The translations under genes were made by a program, and so were the position numbers. The notes beneath the pieces were generated by a model. It had not been told where the DNA came from, made no database searches, and saw only the letters and a list, made by a program, of their open reading frames with translations. This document shows, piece after piece, positions 19,174 through 28,729 of a DNA stretch of 64,000 nt. Source of the stretch: Clostridiales bacterium. Lineage in GTDB: Bacteria > Bacillota > Clostridia > Oscillospirales > CAG-272. The stretch lies in the NCBI GenBank assembly GCA_012514145.1, contig JAAZAV010000034.1, positions 19,746 through 83,745 on the forward strand. The letters are read 5' to 3'. Numbering within the stretch: the first letter of the stretch is position 1; each line of letters opens with the position of its first letter.

Positions 19174-19239
19174 ACTGTTATCTCCTTTTTAATGAATTTA
19201 TTGTGGCTTCTTATGAGTGTCTTACTGTTTCTCTGTTCT

Positions 19240-20058
19240 TTATTTCATCGAGTATATTCTGCCGAAATAGTCGTCGCCTTCGATGCCCGCCTTAATCTCT
19301 GCGATGATGCCCCGGACGGTCGCCAGCTGCCATGCGGTGCGCTCGTATTCAAGCTGCCCCGAATGGTGCTCGACGCTGTAAGTGCCGTCATATCCGGCTG
19401 CCGCCAGACGCTCGAACACGCCCTTGGCGTACGGCACGGAACCTGCGTGCACATGGGTGTGCATGGCGTAGGATATGCAGAGCTCCTCGCCCTTCTCAAT
19501 CTCGTCGAAGAAATTGCGGAAGTGGTAGAGATGTCCGTAGTTCGGGCAGTCAACGGCTTTCTTAACCTTTTCAAGGTACTCGGGCACGCGATCCCAGCCC
19601 CAGTGGTTCTCGGGACCTATCTTGATGCCGGAATCGGCGCAGGCGGCGCAGTATTCGCGGTAAGTATTGACGATGTATTCGAAAGCTTCCTCGGGCATTG
19701 TGTGTCCTTCGGTGCCGCCGAAGTCAACGCGTATCGACCTGGCGCCAAGCAGCTTTGCCGCCTCGATGTATTCGAACATCTTTTTCTTGTGTGCTGCCCG
19801 TTTGTCGGGGTCGTTCTCCCAAAGATGAGGCCCGTCTACGCAGAGGTTTGCCAATCCCAGCTCATTACGATCAAGCTCCCGGCGTACCTTGCGTATGAAA
19901 TCCTCGTCAAGGGTAGGCAGGAAGCCTGTCCAGATATCCGCCCAATTGGTGCGGTAGCGATATTTCAGCATATTAAGATAGCCGAAAATATCGATTTTAC
20001 CCTCTCCCAGCAGACCGTGGAATGAGTAAGATGCAACGGAAATTTTCATGTCAGACAT
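19240..20058 (-). CDS. Sugar phosphate isomerase/epimerase-like TIM barrel
   Basis: 272 residues. The start at 20058 follows AAGGA. It has the xylose-isomerase-like (AP endonuclease 2) barrel, with likely metal ligands in KIGPENHWGW (Glu), HTHVHAG (His) and YSVEHHSG (Glu). The family includes sugar epimerases, inosose dehydratase and the lyase subunits that split 3-keto-glycosides. It lies between the binding protein gene (43 bases upstream) and the Gfo/Idh/MocA gene, a pairing seen in inositol and 3-keto-sugar pathways. It has no signal peptide, so it acts on an imported substrate. The exact reaction is not deducible. Confidence 0.8.
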   Translation of the reverse strand: MSDMKISVASYSFHGLLGEGKIDIFGYLNMLKYRYRTNWADIWTGFLPTLDEDFIRKVRRELDRNELGLANLCVDGPHLWENDPDKRAAHKKKMFEYIEAAKLLGARSIRVDFGGTEGHTMPEEAFEYIVNTYREYCAACADSGIKIGPENHWGWDRVPEYLEKVKKAVDCPNYGHLYHFRNFFDEIEKGEELCISYAMHTHVHAGSVPYAKGVFERLAAAGYDGTYSVEHHSGQLEYERTAWQLATVRGIIAEIKAGIEGDDYFGRIYSMK

Positions 20059-20100
20059 TTTATTGTTCCTTTCTATATGTGTTAATTGACATAGTGTTTT

Positions 20101-21543
20101 TCAGCCGACAACCTCGTCGAATTTCCTGTTGATTTTGTCAAGGTCGTCAGCCAGGGCTGCTCTTGCTTCGATGTAGGACGCAGCATTGCCCGAGTTTGCA
20201 TTCTGCAGCAGGAAGCAAAGCTGTGTGAGCCTTGAGGACTCGCCGCTGAAGGCGTAACCCAGGTCGACATACTGCACGTCACGGATTATCTCGAACATAT
20301 CGGTATCGTCGGGCGAATCTGACAGCTTGCTGCCAAGCACCAGCTCCCACACCTTCGGCACGACGTTGTTGTAGTTGTAGCAGCTCATGGCGACCGCCAG
20401 TGTGGCGATCATCTCGGCGCGCCCGGCAGCCGGCACCAATATGCCCCAGTAAATATCGCAGCCGGAAGAGCGGTATTCCTCCTGCAGCTCATCGAACTTC
20501 GGGAAGGGCATGATGCCGTAGACTACATCCGAAGTCCGTACCTTTTCATAGAGCACGCGGGCTTCCGAGAAAGTAAAGAGTCCCTGATTGCGCATGAACA
20601 GATCGGCTCCGTATTCGTTTGAGGCGCCGTATTTGTTTGTGCCGTTCTCATACAGCCGTTCAACCGCTTCCATAATGGCGACAATGCGGTCAAGGTCATA
20701 CTCAAACACCAGATAACCGTCGCCATCCTTGGATATGACGGTGCCGCCCAGGTCGGACTGCATTCCCATATCGCCGTAGTAGCTGGTGAGGAAGCCGTAC
20801 ATATCCTTATCGGTCATTACCCCGTCGCCGTCAATATCGCTGACTATGTCCGCGGTAAGCCCGATAAGATCTTCCAGATACCACTCGCCGGCGCGCACAT
20901 CGTCATAGGGGATTTCGATGTTATGCGCAGCCGCGATATCCTTATTGTATGCCAGCATGTAGTTCATGTATATGCCGCTCAGCGCGAAATGGTTGGCGGT
21001 AAAGAGCAGCTTGCCGTTTACGGTAAATGTATCGGTGGAGCCTTTCCACCAGGGTTTGCCGAAATCAATGTTGTTGATGTTGAGTATGTTGATAAAGTCA
21101 CCGCGAAGCGCATTGCCCACTGTCAGCAGATCGTGGTTGAATACCATGTCATAGGTGTCATCCCCGGCAAGCACCATTTTGTCCACATTTGACGCCACTA
21201 TGTTCTGAGCGTCGTTTGAGGTCAGGTCTATGGCGACATTGAAGCGATCCGAGATTACCGAACGCTGCTCATACAGCGCATCGTTTATCACCTCGCCGTT
21301 AAGACTCTCGGCGTAGATGTAGGTCTTCGCCTGATACCATGTGGTGGTGAGGATATGCATCCTTGCGCCGTTGTAGTTGTTCTCCGGCAGTCCGTCGTAA
21401 ACATATGTGTCCTCCGCGGTCGTGGTTACCTCGGCGGTGACGGCTGTCGTGATCTCAGCCGCATCATCGTCTCCCATGCCGCCGCATGCCGCAAGGGGCA
21501 GCAGCATGAGCGCCGCAAGCAGAACCGATAGAATTCGCTTCAT
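20101..21543 (-). CDS. Extracellular solute-binding lipoprotein (sugar ABC type)
   Basis: 480 residues; AGGAGG eight bases before ATG 21543. The lipoprotein signal ends in LAACGG. The linker is rich in Thr and Glu. The calcium-loop motif DIDGDGVMTDKD is at 236-247, and the hinge/C-lobe block reads VVYGIMPFPKFDELQ. First gene of a three-gene operon with the TIM barrel and the dehydrogenase, which suggests that its ligand feeds those two enzymes. No permease or ATPase gene accompanies it. Confidence 0.85.
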   Translation of the reverse strand: MKRILSVLLAALMLLPLAACGGMGDDDAAEITTAVTAEVTTTAEDTYVYDGLPENNYNGARMHILTTTWYQAKTYIYAESLNGEVINDALYEQRSVISDRFNVAIDLTSNDAQNIVASNVDKMVLAGDDTYDMVFNHDLLTVGNALRGDFINILNINNIDFGKPWWKGSTDTFTVNGKLLFTANHFALSGIYMNYMLAYNKDIAAAHNIEIPYDDVRAGEWYLEDLIGLTADIVSDIDGDGVMTDKDMYGFLTSYYGDMGMQSDLGGTVISKDGDGYLVFEYDLDRIVAIMEAVERLYENGTNKYGASNEYGADLFMRNQGLFTFSEARVLYEKVRTSDVVYGIMPFPKFDELQEEYRSSGCDIYWGILVPAAGRAEMIATLAVAMSCYNYNNVVPKVWELVLGSKLSDSPDDTDMFEIIRDVQYVDLGYAFSGESSRLTQLCFLLQNANSGNAASYIEARAALADDLDKINRKFDEVVG

Positions 21544-21595
21544 CTGACCGTCCTCCTGTCAGTTTTACATTGACGTATATTGTCTGTATGACCTT

Positions 21596-21624
21596 ATTAT
21601 CTATCCTGACGCCGCCTTTGTCAA
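21596..21624 (-). promoter_or_regulatory. Predicted SigA promoter of the 18-21.5 kb operon
   Basis: On the minus strand TTGACA (21624-21619), 17-base spacer, GATAAT (21601-21596). Confidence 0.7.
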
Positions 21625-21679
21625 CAGTTTGTTTTATTAAACCGACACAGGCAGATAAACACCCTCCCGAATATCGTTA

Positions 21680-23140
21680 TTATTCAGCGGATGAGAAGAA
21701 CTCGTTGATTTCCCTGATGCGATCCAGTTCCTGCGGCTCCTTTGAGGCGTAATATGAAGCGAATTCGTAGGTATCGGAGGGGACGACATCGTTTAGTATG
21801 CCCTGGAAGCCGGTTCCCTTGCCGTAGATGTAGGAGAAGCTCAACACACGGTTTTTGAAGATGATATCCAGCATCTCGGCGCTGTCGAGGTCGGTGGCAT
21901 AGCGGTCTTTCAGCGTTATATCCTTGTAGGCGGGCACAATGCGCTTGTAACCCTCGGCGGACATGGCTTCGAGGATGATGCCGGTGCGCTCGGAATCGGT
22001 CAGCGAAACCGGTACCCACATTGGCGAATCGTAGCAGACACCGAAGTAGTCGTCCTGATTCTCATCGTATTTAGGCATGGGAAGTATGCCGTAGGTGACA
22101 TCCGAGTTCTCCAGGTTGGCAATCAGCACATAAAGCGAGCCGTATGTGAAAAGGCATTTGCCGTCGGCGAACATGACCGAATAGGCATCGGGATTGTACA
22201 GTCCGGTGTGGGATTTCTTGTAGTAAACTCCCTCCCTGCCGCCCTGCAGCCAGTCGCGGATAATCTCGATGAGGTCGGCGGTACGCTGATTGTTTATGTT
22301 GAGATGCACTTCCTTATCATCGGGTTTGTGTGCATAGGCTTCGATTCCGAAGTTCTCAAGCCAGCCGTAAAACAGCCCGGTAAAGGCAAAGCCGTAGAAG
22401 TCGTCACGGGTGCGTGTCTGATCGCCGTCAAGGTCGGAATATATGCCGCTTGTCATGGAGATGACCTTTTCAAGCAGCCAGTCTCCGCTCCGCACCAGCT
22501 CATAGGGCGATTCTAAATCGTAGTTTTTGAGCTGGTCGAGATTGACATACATGTTCTTTGTGCCGCGCAGACCGTTGTAGCCGATGTAATTGGAGAAAAC
22601 ATACATGCGGTTGTTCAGCGTCAGTCCTTCGACGGTGAACCGCGGCCACCAGGGCTTGTCAAAGTCAAGGTATGGCAGCTTGTAGAGGTCGACGAACAGC
22701 CCTTCAAGCGAAAGGTTGCCGGAAGTGCAGTCGTGGCACACGCCCAGGTCAAAGGCGTCGCTGCCCGAGAGGATGTTGCTCTTTATGGTGCCGCTGTCGC
22801 TCCAGTTCGGAAGCTTCACCTGCACCAGCTCCACATTGAAGCGATCCTCGACCGCGGCGTTGGCTTCGAACACCGAGTCGTTCACCAGCGAACCGGTTAT
22901 TTCTTCCGACAGCAGCATGGGGATATCCACATCCGCGCCGAGTATGCGGTACTCAAAGCCCGCGTAATCCTTATCCGGCAGATTGTCGTTCAGCGGATCC
23001 TCGGTCTCGGCGGCGGCTGTATCTTCGGATATGGCAGCCGTGCCTGTATCAGCCGCACCGCCGGTATTTCCGCCGCAGCTGACAGCCGTCAGAAGCAGGG
23101 ATATGAGCAGAAGAATTGATATTATTCCTGAAATTTTCAT
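21680..23140 (-). CDS. Extracellular solute-binding lipoprotein (sugar ABC type)
   Basis: 486 residues. The start MKISGIISILL at 23140 is chosen over one 45 bases earlier because GAGGGG stands nine bases upstream. Lipobox AVSCGG. The calcium loop DLDGDQTRTRDD at 236-247 has Gln in place of the second Gly seen in its relatives. VTYGILPMPKYDENQ is present. It is the third gene of an operon that already begins with another binding protein, with an FAD oxidoreductase between them, so two ligands or two stages of one uptake route may be served. It starts 13 bases after the oxidoreductase stop. Confidence 0.85.
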   Translation of the reverse strand: MKISGIISILLLISLLLTAVSCGGNTGGAADTGTAAISEDTAAAETEDPLNDNLPDKDYAGFEYRILGADVDIPMLLSEEITGSLVNDSVFEANAAVEDRFNVELVQVKLPNWSDSGTIKSNILSGSDAFDLGVCHDCTSGNLSLEGLFVDLYKLPYLDFDKPWWPRFTVEGLTLNNRMYVFSNYIGYNGLRGTKNMYVNLDQLKNYDLESPYELVRSGDWLLEKVISMTSGIYSDLDGDQTRTRDDFYGFAFTGLFYGWLENFGIEAYAHKPDDKEVHLNINNQRTADLIEIIRDWLQGGREGVYYKKSHTGLYNPDAYSVMFADGKCLFTYGSLYVLIANLENSDVTYGILPMPKYDENQDDYFGVCYDSPMWVPVSLTDSERTGIILEAMSAEGYKRIVPAYKDITLKDRYATDLDSAEMLDIIFKNRVLSFSYIYGKGTGFQGILNDVVPSDTYEFASYYASKEPQELDRIREINEFFSSAE

Positions 23141-23153
23141 ATTCACATTCCCC

Positions 23154-24407
23154 TCACACCGTATGGGTGAGCTGCTTAAGCTCATCTATGTCAACGCCGC
23201 GGGTGCCCGTCCCGCCCTTTACTGCCAGAGAGGCGGCCGCGCCCGCAGCCTGTCCCATAGCCATACAGATATTCATGACGCGGTAGGAGGCATGGGCACG
23301 GTGGTCGCCCGAGATGCAGCGCCCGGCGGTGAGGAGATTGTCCACACCAAGCGGACGCAGCGAACGGTAGGGGATGTCATAGGGTTGTGCCAGATGAGGA
23401 CAGCCATCGGTCTCCGCCTGACCAGCGCCGTCGGGGTTATGTATGTCTATACAGAAGCTGGCGTTGTGTACAACGGCATCCTCGAACTTGCGGCCTGCTA
23501 TGAGGTCGTCTCCGGTGAGGATATAGTCGCCGATGACGCGCCGCGACTCGCGGGCGCCGAGTGTGGTGCTGCTGCCGTTCACATGTATATCGGCAAAGCC
23601 GGGGATATTGTTTTTCAGGAAGAACACCACCTGACGAATCTGCTGTCTCAGCTGATATTCCGCCTCGAAGACATGCTCGGGGTCGAGCGGGCGTATGTGG
23701 TTGAACTGGGTGGCGTTGACCATGCGCTCGCCCTGCCTGCCCGTTTCGTAGAGACGGACGATGTTTATGCTGGGAGGCAGTTCACCCGATTCGCAGGCTT
23801 TGTGGCAGAGGTCAAGATATTCCCTGCCGTCGCCCAGGTCCCTGTAGTCCTCCTCGTGGTGACAGAGCAGCTTCTGCTCCGGGTCGATGCCGTCTATGGT
23901 GAACATGATGCTGGCGGGCTGAACCAGACCGTCCTTCTCCCGGCCGTAGGCTATCTCACAGCCGGCATAGGCGGCAAGGTCGCCGTCGCCGGTAGCGTCG
24001 ATAAATATGGGGGCAGTGAACTCAATCTCGCCTTGACGGGAATGTGCCATGGCAGCCTCGATAATGGCGCCCTTCCGTCTTACGCCGGTTACCTGGGTCT
24101 GGAGAAATACCCGAACTCCCGCCTCCCGGAGCATAATCGGCAGCACGCATTTCGCACTCTCGAGAGAGGTCATGAAATCGGTGAATTCGCCGATCCGCTG
24201 ACGGATTTCCGTGCCGATGTTGGGGTTGCCCACCCCTCCGAGGAATGGGCGCACGAACATGGTTGTCAGTCCGCCGCCTATACAGCCGTAGCGCTCGATA
24301 AGGGCGGTTTTCATACCCTGCCGCGCGCTGACAAGTGCTGCCGCCACTCCCGCGGGTCCGGCGCCGGCTACTATAACGTCAAAAGCGTATGTTTTAATGT
24401 CAATCAC
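23154..24407 (-). CDS. FAD-dependent oxidoreductase (PF12831-type)
   Basis: 417 residues from a GTG start at 24407; the ribosome site is weak (AAAAGA, close to the start). The N-terminal FAD-binding motif is GAGPAG at 15-20, followed by ERYGCIGGGLTT, whose GCxGG is shared with the other FAD protein at 36.1 kb. Further blocks typical of the family are FIDATGDGDLAAYAG, ARESRRVIGDYILTGDD, YDIPYRSLRPLGVDNLLTAGRCIS and the C-terminal FAD-closing helix (NICMAMGQAAGAAA). Family members near glycosidase genes are mostly uncharacterised. It sits between two binding protein genes in one operon, so it probably oxidises an imported sugar-like substrate (inference). Confidence 0.82.
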   Translation of the reverse strand: MIDIKTYAFDVIVAGAGPAGVAAALVSARQGMKTALIERYGCIGGGLTTMFVRPFLGGVGNPNIGTEIRQRIGEFTDFMTSLESAKCVLPIMLREAGVRVFLQTQVTGVRRKGAIIEAAMAHSRQGEIEFTAPIFIDATGDGDLAAYAGCEIAYGREKDGLVQPASIMFTIDGIDPEQKLLCHHEEDYRDLGDGREYLDLCHKACESGELPPSINIVRLYETGRQGERMVNATQFNHIRPLDPEHVFEAEYQLRQQIRQVVFFLKNNIPGFADIHVNGSSTTLGARESRRVIGDYILTGDDLIAGRKFEDAVVHNASFCIDIHNPDGAGQAETDGCPHLAQPYDIPYRSLRPLGVDNLLTAGRCISGDHRAHASYRVMNICMAMGQAAGAAASLAVKGGTGTRGVDIDELKQLTHTV

Positions 24408-24423
24408 TCTTTTCTGATGTATT

Positions 24424-25929
24424 TTATTGCTCGCCCAGCGCCAGGAAGGAGACGATCATATCGTCCCACTGCTTGAGGATTGCGGGGGATTTGCTTTCGT
24501 AGTAGGACATGTATTCACCCGGCGTCTTCTTACTCGAAACAACGCAGTTGAAGAAGAAGGAGCCGGTTCCCAGCAGCTTGTCGGCAATCATAATGAAGGA
24601 GGTATCAATGGTGTTGTAGATTATATCAACCATGTCCGAGTCGCGCTCGGTATCGGCATACTTTGCCTTGAGCGCTATATCGTAGAAAGCAGGTATAACC
24701 GTGCGGTAAGCCTCGATCGACAGCGATTCCAGCACCGCGCCGGATATTTCAAGACGGTCATCGGGCGTGGTAACCGGCAGTATGGCGGACATGCCGTTTA
24801 CCGTACCAGCCGCCGACATGTATTCGAGATTCTCGTTCATGACCGGCATCGGAAGAATGCCGTAGGGCATGCTCATTGCGCGCAGCTTGGCATCTATGAA
24901 ATCTGAGAGCATGCCGAGATAGAAAATTGCGTTGCCCGATACGAAGTGAGGCAGACCTTCATCATAATTCCCGGGGTAGGATATATTGTCCTCATACAGC
25001 ATACGGTAGAGGATTTCCACCCATTCCAGCGCCTGTTCGCTGCCCAGCTCAAGAACCGGAAGTCCCTCGGAGTCGCGGCTCATGAAGGGCAGTCCGACCG
25101 ACATCGAAGTGTAGTTGACGGTGGTCTGACCGCGGTTGTAGAAACCTACGATATCGCCTTTATCCATGGCGCCGTCGCCGTTTACGTCGGTGTAGGCTTC
25201 CATGCAGTATTTGATGAAGGCGTCATGGGTCCACTCGTTGTTCTCCACCTTGTCGTAAAGTTCGTTGTGGTCGCCGAAGTAGTTGTCGAAAAGCGACTTG
25301 TTGAAAATCGTGCAGGAGCCGCCGAGGAGCGTGGTTATCGAGAAGGCGCCGGTCACGAAGTAATAGCGCTCAGGTCTGATCGCGCCGCCGTCCATAAAGG
25401 TTTTATACCACCAGGGCTGCTCAATATCGATATAAGGCAGATCGGTCAGCTCGCGGAAATAGCCGTTGAGCATCAGACGGAAGCACTGTGAGCTCTCAAG
25501 CATGACGAAGTCATGGGTGTAGTCGCCGGCGAGGACCATTTTCTGGACCTCATTTGCAAATCCTCCCCAATCTTCGGTTCCGTTTGTGTATTCCAGCTTG
25601 ACTTTCAGCCGTTCCTCGGTGGCAAGATTGCGGGCATATACCGCATCGTCAAGAATGTCGCCGGTCTCGCCTTCGCCCTTGCCGTCGTAGCGTACGACAT
25701 CCTTATAACCGAAGGTATGGATTTTTACGGTGCTGCCCTTGTAGTCAAGGTCGGGCAGATTGTCATTTATGCCCGTCTCGGCGGTAGTTTCCTCCGCCGG
25801 CGCGGCATCGGCGTCGGTAACATCCGGACTGCCGCTGTCGCCACCCGAACCGCCGCAGGACACGGCGCCGATGATGACAATGGCGAGCACCAAAATCAGA
25901 GAGATTGCGCGTAAAAGCTTATCTTTCAT
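24424..25929 (-). CDS. Extracellular solute-binding lipoprotein (sugar ABC type)
   Basis: 501 residues; GGGAGG seven bases before ATG 25929. Lipobox AVSCGG. The calcium loop DVNGDGAMDKGD is at 248-259. The C-lobe block is MPYGILPMPVMNENL, where the usual PK-x-D is changed, marking it as the most divergent binding protein here. It leads the operon (promoter at 25983-26011), followed 16 bases later by the FAD oxidoreductase gene and then a second binding protein. Confidence 0.85.
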   Translation of the reverse strand: MKDKLLRAISLILVLAIVIIGAVSCGGSGGDSGSPDVTDADAAPAEETTAETGINDNLPDLDYKGSTVKIHTFGYKDVVRYDGKGEGETGDILDDAVYARNLATEERLKVKLEYTNGTEDWGGFANEVQKMVLAGDYTHDFVMLESSQCFRLMLNGYFRELTDLPYIDIEQPWWYKTFMDGGAIRPERYYFVTGAFSITTLLGGSCTIFNKSLFDNYFGDHNELYDKVENNEWTHDAFIKYCMEAYTDVNGDGAMDKGDIVGFYNRGQTTVNYTSMSVGLPFMSRDSEGLPVLELGSEQALEWVEILYRMLYEDNISYPGNYDEGLPHFVSGNAIFYLGMLSDFIDAKLRAMSMPYGILPMPVMNENLEYMSAAGTVNGMSAILPVTTPDDRLEISGAVLESLSIEAYRTVIPAFYDIALKAKYADTERDSDMVDIIYNTIDTSFIMIADKLLGTGSFFFNCVVSSKKTPGEYMSYYESKSPAILKQWDDMIVSFLALGEQ

Positions 25930-25953
25930 AACAAAACCTCCCGGTTAATCGAA

Positions 25954-25969
25954 GCAGCGTTATCGCTGC
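25954..25969. promoter_or_regulatory. Inverted repeat at the start of the 21.7-25.9 kb operon transcript
   Basis: GCAGCG-TTAT-CGCTGC, perfect 6-bp arms, just downstream of the predicted -10 (25983-25988). It could be an operator for a LacI-type repressor or a short RNA hairpin. Confidence 0.5.
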
Positions 25970-25982
25970 ATTTGTTTCTTTT

Positions 25983-26011
25983 ATTATATCAGCAGAAGTG
26001 TTATCGGTCAA
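25983..26011 (-). promoter_or_regulatory. Predicted SigA promoter of the binding protein / FAD oxidoreductase operon
   Basis: On the minus strand TTGACC (26011-26006), 17-base spacer, TATAAT (25988-25983) with TGA just before it (extended -10). It is divergent from the GH95 promoter only about 25 bases away. Confidence 0.75.
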
Positions 26012-26034
26012 GAGGCAAACTCCGGATTTCGTGA

Positions 26035-26064
26035 TTGACATCACCCTCCCGCCGATGATATAAT
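26035..26064 (+). promoter_or_regulatory. Predicted SigA promoter of the second GH95 gene
   Basis: TTGACA (26035-26040), 18-base spacer, TATAAT (26059-26064) preceded by TGA. GGAGGG at 26090-26095 serves the start at 26103. Confidence 0.75.
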
Positions 26065-26102
26065 CTAACCGGAAACTAAAACACATCACGGAGGGTACAT
26101 AC

Positions 26103-28685
26103 ATGAGAGAGCTCAAGCTGCGCTACAAAGCTCCCGCGCCCGACACCGACGAGGGCTGGGAACGGCAGTCTCTGCCCATCGGCAACGGACGCTTCGGAGT
26201 CAATGTTTTCGGACTTGTCGACCGGGAGCGGCTGCAGATAACCGAGAATTCGGTGCTGACCCGCAATAACCTGACAAACGCCGCCGAACTGCGCATCTCC
26301 TTCCCCCACGCGCTGACTGAAGCCACCGATTATGAGCGCGATCTCATACTCGACAGCGCCGCTGCCCATGTCCGCTACGATATCGGCGGGGTTCATTTCG
26401 AGCGCGAATACTTTACGTCCTATCCCGACGCGATACTCGGCGCGAAGCTGACCGCATCGAAAGCGGGCGCCCTGTCATTCACAACCGAGCTGCAGATCCC
26501 TTTCATAGACGAATCGGGCGACCCTGACACCGCCCGAACCGGCGATGTGTCGTCCTCGGGGAACGCCATTGTCGCATCGTCACATCTCAGCTGTTACAAG
26601 ATTAATCTCGCCTGCGGTCTGCGGGTGCTCACCGACGGCAGCGTGACGGCGGAAGACGGGAAACTCACCGTCTCGGGCGCGTCATCAGCGGTACTTTATT
26701 TCTCCTGCGACACAAACTACCGTCTCACGCCCGAGTGCTTCACCGCGCCCGACGACCAAAAGATACCCGATTATGACCCGGCTCCCGATGTGGCTGCCAT
26801 ACTCGACCGAGCCGAGGCGCTTGGCATTGATGGCTATGAAAAGCTGAAAGCCGCCCATATCGCCGACTTCTCGGAATATTTCAGCCGTGTCAAACTGGAT
26901 ATCGGCGGTGAGGAGGAGGATATCGGCGGCAAGACCACCGACGAACTGCTATATAATCACCGTCACGGCCGCCGCAGCCGCTACCTCGAACAGTTATATT
27001 ACCAGTTCGGGCGCTACCTGCTTATCTGCTCATCCCGTGAGGGCGAGCTGCCGCCCAACCTTCAGGGCATCTGGAACTGTCATAAGATATCGCCCTGGGG
27101 CAGCGGCTACTGGCACAACATCAACGTGCAGATGAACTACTGGCCGGTATTCTCAACCAACCTTGCCGAGCTGTTCAAACCATACAGCGACTTCAACCAT
27201 GCCTTCCGCCCAAAAGCCGAGCAGACGGCTGCCGAGTATGCCGAAAAGTTAGGGCTTGCCGAGGAGGGAGTGACCGATTACGGCTGGACGGTGGGCACCG
27301 CCGTATATCCCTACCGATTCAGCGGCATGCCGGGCGGACATTCGGGTCCGGGTACTGCTGCAATGACCTCGAAACTCTTCACCGACTGGTGGGAGTTCAC
27401 CCGCGACCGTGAAATACTTGAAAAATACGTCTACCCCACCGTGCACGGCGTCAGCAAATCACTTGTGCGTTCGGTTGCCGAGTATGACGGCGAGTATCTG
27501 TCGGTTTTCTCGGCGTCTCCCGAACAGACGGTCAGCGTCCGTCCGCCAAAACCCGGTGAGGAGAACGTCTGGAACAACGGCACCTGGAAATATTATCAGA
27601 CGGTGGGCTGCGCCTTCGACCAGCAGTTAATCCAGGAGAACGGCGCCGATGATATCCGTCTCGCCGCGGAGTTAGGCTATAAGGACGATGTTACCGAGAC
27701 CATAGCCGGTCAGCTGGGGCATTATCATCCCGTGGAGATCGGACTTGACGGGCAGATAAAGGAGTACCGGGAGGAGAGTCACTACGGCGAAATCGGCGAA
27801 GCCGACCACCGCCACATATCCCACCTTGTAGGCCTTATGCCGGGTACCATAATCAACCGCGATACTCCCGCCTGGATCGACTCGGCGCGGCGAACCCTTG
27901 ACTTCCGCACCGACCGCTCCACCGGCTGGGCGCTGGCGCACCGCCTCAACGCCTGGGCGAGAAGCTTCGACGGAACACGCGCCTACCGCCTGCTGTGCAA
28001 TCTCATCGGTGAGCGCACCTTTGACAACCTTTGGGATTCGCATCCGCCCTTCCAGATCGACGGTAACTTCGGCGGCACATCGGGCGTCACCGAGATGCTG
28101 CTGCAGAGCCATAACGGCTGTATCGATATCCTTCCCGCATTGCCGCCCGACTGGTCTGACGGCTCCTTTACCGGTCTCTGCGCCCGGGGGAATTTCACAG
28201 TTGACGTCAAATGGAGCGGCTGCCGCGCAAAATATATCCGTATAACCTCCAACGGCGGCGAACTCCTGAAGCTCTATTATCCGGGAATTGCCGGGGCATC
28301 TGTCAGGAGCCGCGGTAAAGACATTGCATACGGCACTGACGGCAGAGACACGATAGTCTTTGACACCGATGTTGGCTGCGAGTATATAATTTCCGACATA
28401 CCTGACATGCGCCGCACTGCCGCGCCGTCAAAGGCTTCGGTTTGCGGTACCGTTCCACACCTCGTATGGGAACCTTCTCCCGACGAAGGCGTGACCTACA
28501 ATATATACGCCTCCACCGACAGCTCGCCCGACTATTTCCCGGTGGCTTCGGGGCTGCAGGCGACCGAGTTTATCGATTTCTCCTACAAGCCAACCGCCGG
28601 CGGCTACACCATGTACCGCATAACCGCCGCCGCGCCCGATGCGCTCGAGAGCGACGGTGTTACCTGCGTGATTGTCGACAGCTGA
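26103..28685 (+). CDS. GH95 alpha-L-fucosidase-like glycosidase with C-terminal FN3-like domain (second copy)
   Basis: 860 residues. GH95 blocks: ERQSLPIGNGRFGVNVFG near the N-terminus, NVQMNYW at 341-347 (the same residue numbers as in the first copy), EADHRHISHLVGLMPG, and [14 protein letters not shown] with Asp653. After the catalytic part, about 85 residues (PHLVWEPSPDEGVTYNIYAS to the end) look like a fibronectin type III domain, absent from the first copy. No signal peptide, so it is probably cytoplasmic. It is transcribed divergently from the 21.7-25.9 kb operon and may share its regulation. Probably removes terminal alpha-L-fucose or alpha-L-galactose. Confidence 0.88.
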   Translation: MRELKLRYKAPAPDTDEGWERQSLPIGNGRFGVNVFGLVDRERLQITENSVLTRNNLTNAAELRISFPHALTEATDYERDLILDSAAAHVRYDIGGVHFEREYFTSYPDAILGAKLTASKAGALSFTTELQIPFIDESGDPDTARTGDVSSSGNAIVASSHLSCYKINLACGLRVLTDGSVTAEDGKLTVSGASSAVLYFSCDTNYRLTPECFTAPDDQKIPDYDPAPDVAAILDRAEALGIDGYEKLKAAHIADFSEYFSRVKLDIGGEEEDIGGKTTDELLYNHRHGRRSRYLEQLYYQFGRYLLICSSREGELPPNLQGIWNCHKISPWGSGYWHNINVQMNYWPVFSTNLAELFKPYSDFNHAFRPKAEQTAAEYAEKLGLAEEGVTDYGWTVGTAVYPYRFSGMPGGHSGPGTAAMTSKLFTDWWEFTRDREILEKYVYPTVHGVSKSLVRSVAEYDGEYLSVFSASPEQTVSVRPPKPGEENVWNNGTWKYYQTVGCAFDQQLIQENGADDIRLAAELGYKDDVTETIAGQLGHYHPVEIGLDGQIKEYREESHYGEIGEADHRHISHLVGLMPGTIINRDTPAWIDSARRTLDFRTDRSTGWALAHRLNAWARSFDGTRAYRLLCNLIGERTFDNLWDSHPPFQIDGNFGGTSGVTEMLLQSHNGCIDILPALPPDWSDGSFTGLCARGNFTVDVKWSGCRAKYIRITSNGGELLKLYYPGIAGASVRSRGKDIAYGTDGRDTIVFDTDVGCEYIISDIPDMRRTAAPSKASVCGTVPHLVWEPSPDEGVTYNIYASTDSSPDYFPVASGLQATEFIDFSYKPTAGGYTMYRITAAAPDALESDGVTCVIVDS

Positions 28686-28729
28686 CAGAGGAAGGCATTG
28701 CCGTTTATTGAGTTTATAATACAGGACAC

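Noticed and set aside
18814..20025. Long plus-strand open frame of 403 codons opposite the dehydrogenase and TIM-barrel genes
   Set aside because: It is antisense to two genes with clear families and operon spacing; its translation has no recognisable motif and it arises from codon bias on the other strand.
22983..24476. Plus-strand open frame of 497 codons opposite the FAD oxidoreductase
   Set aside because: Antisense shadow of a gene with intact FAD motifs; no ribosome site and no family features.
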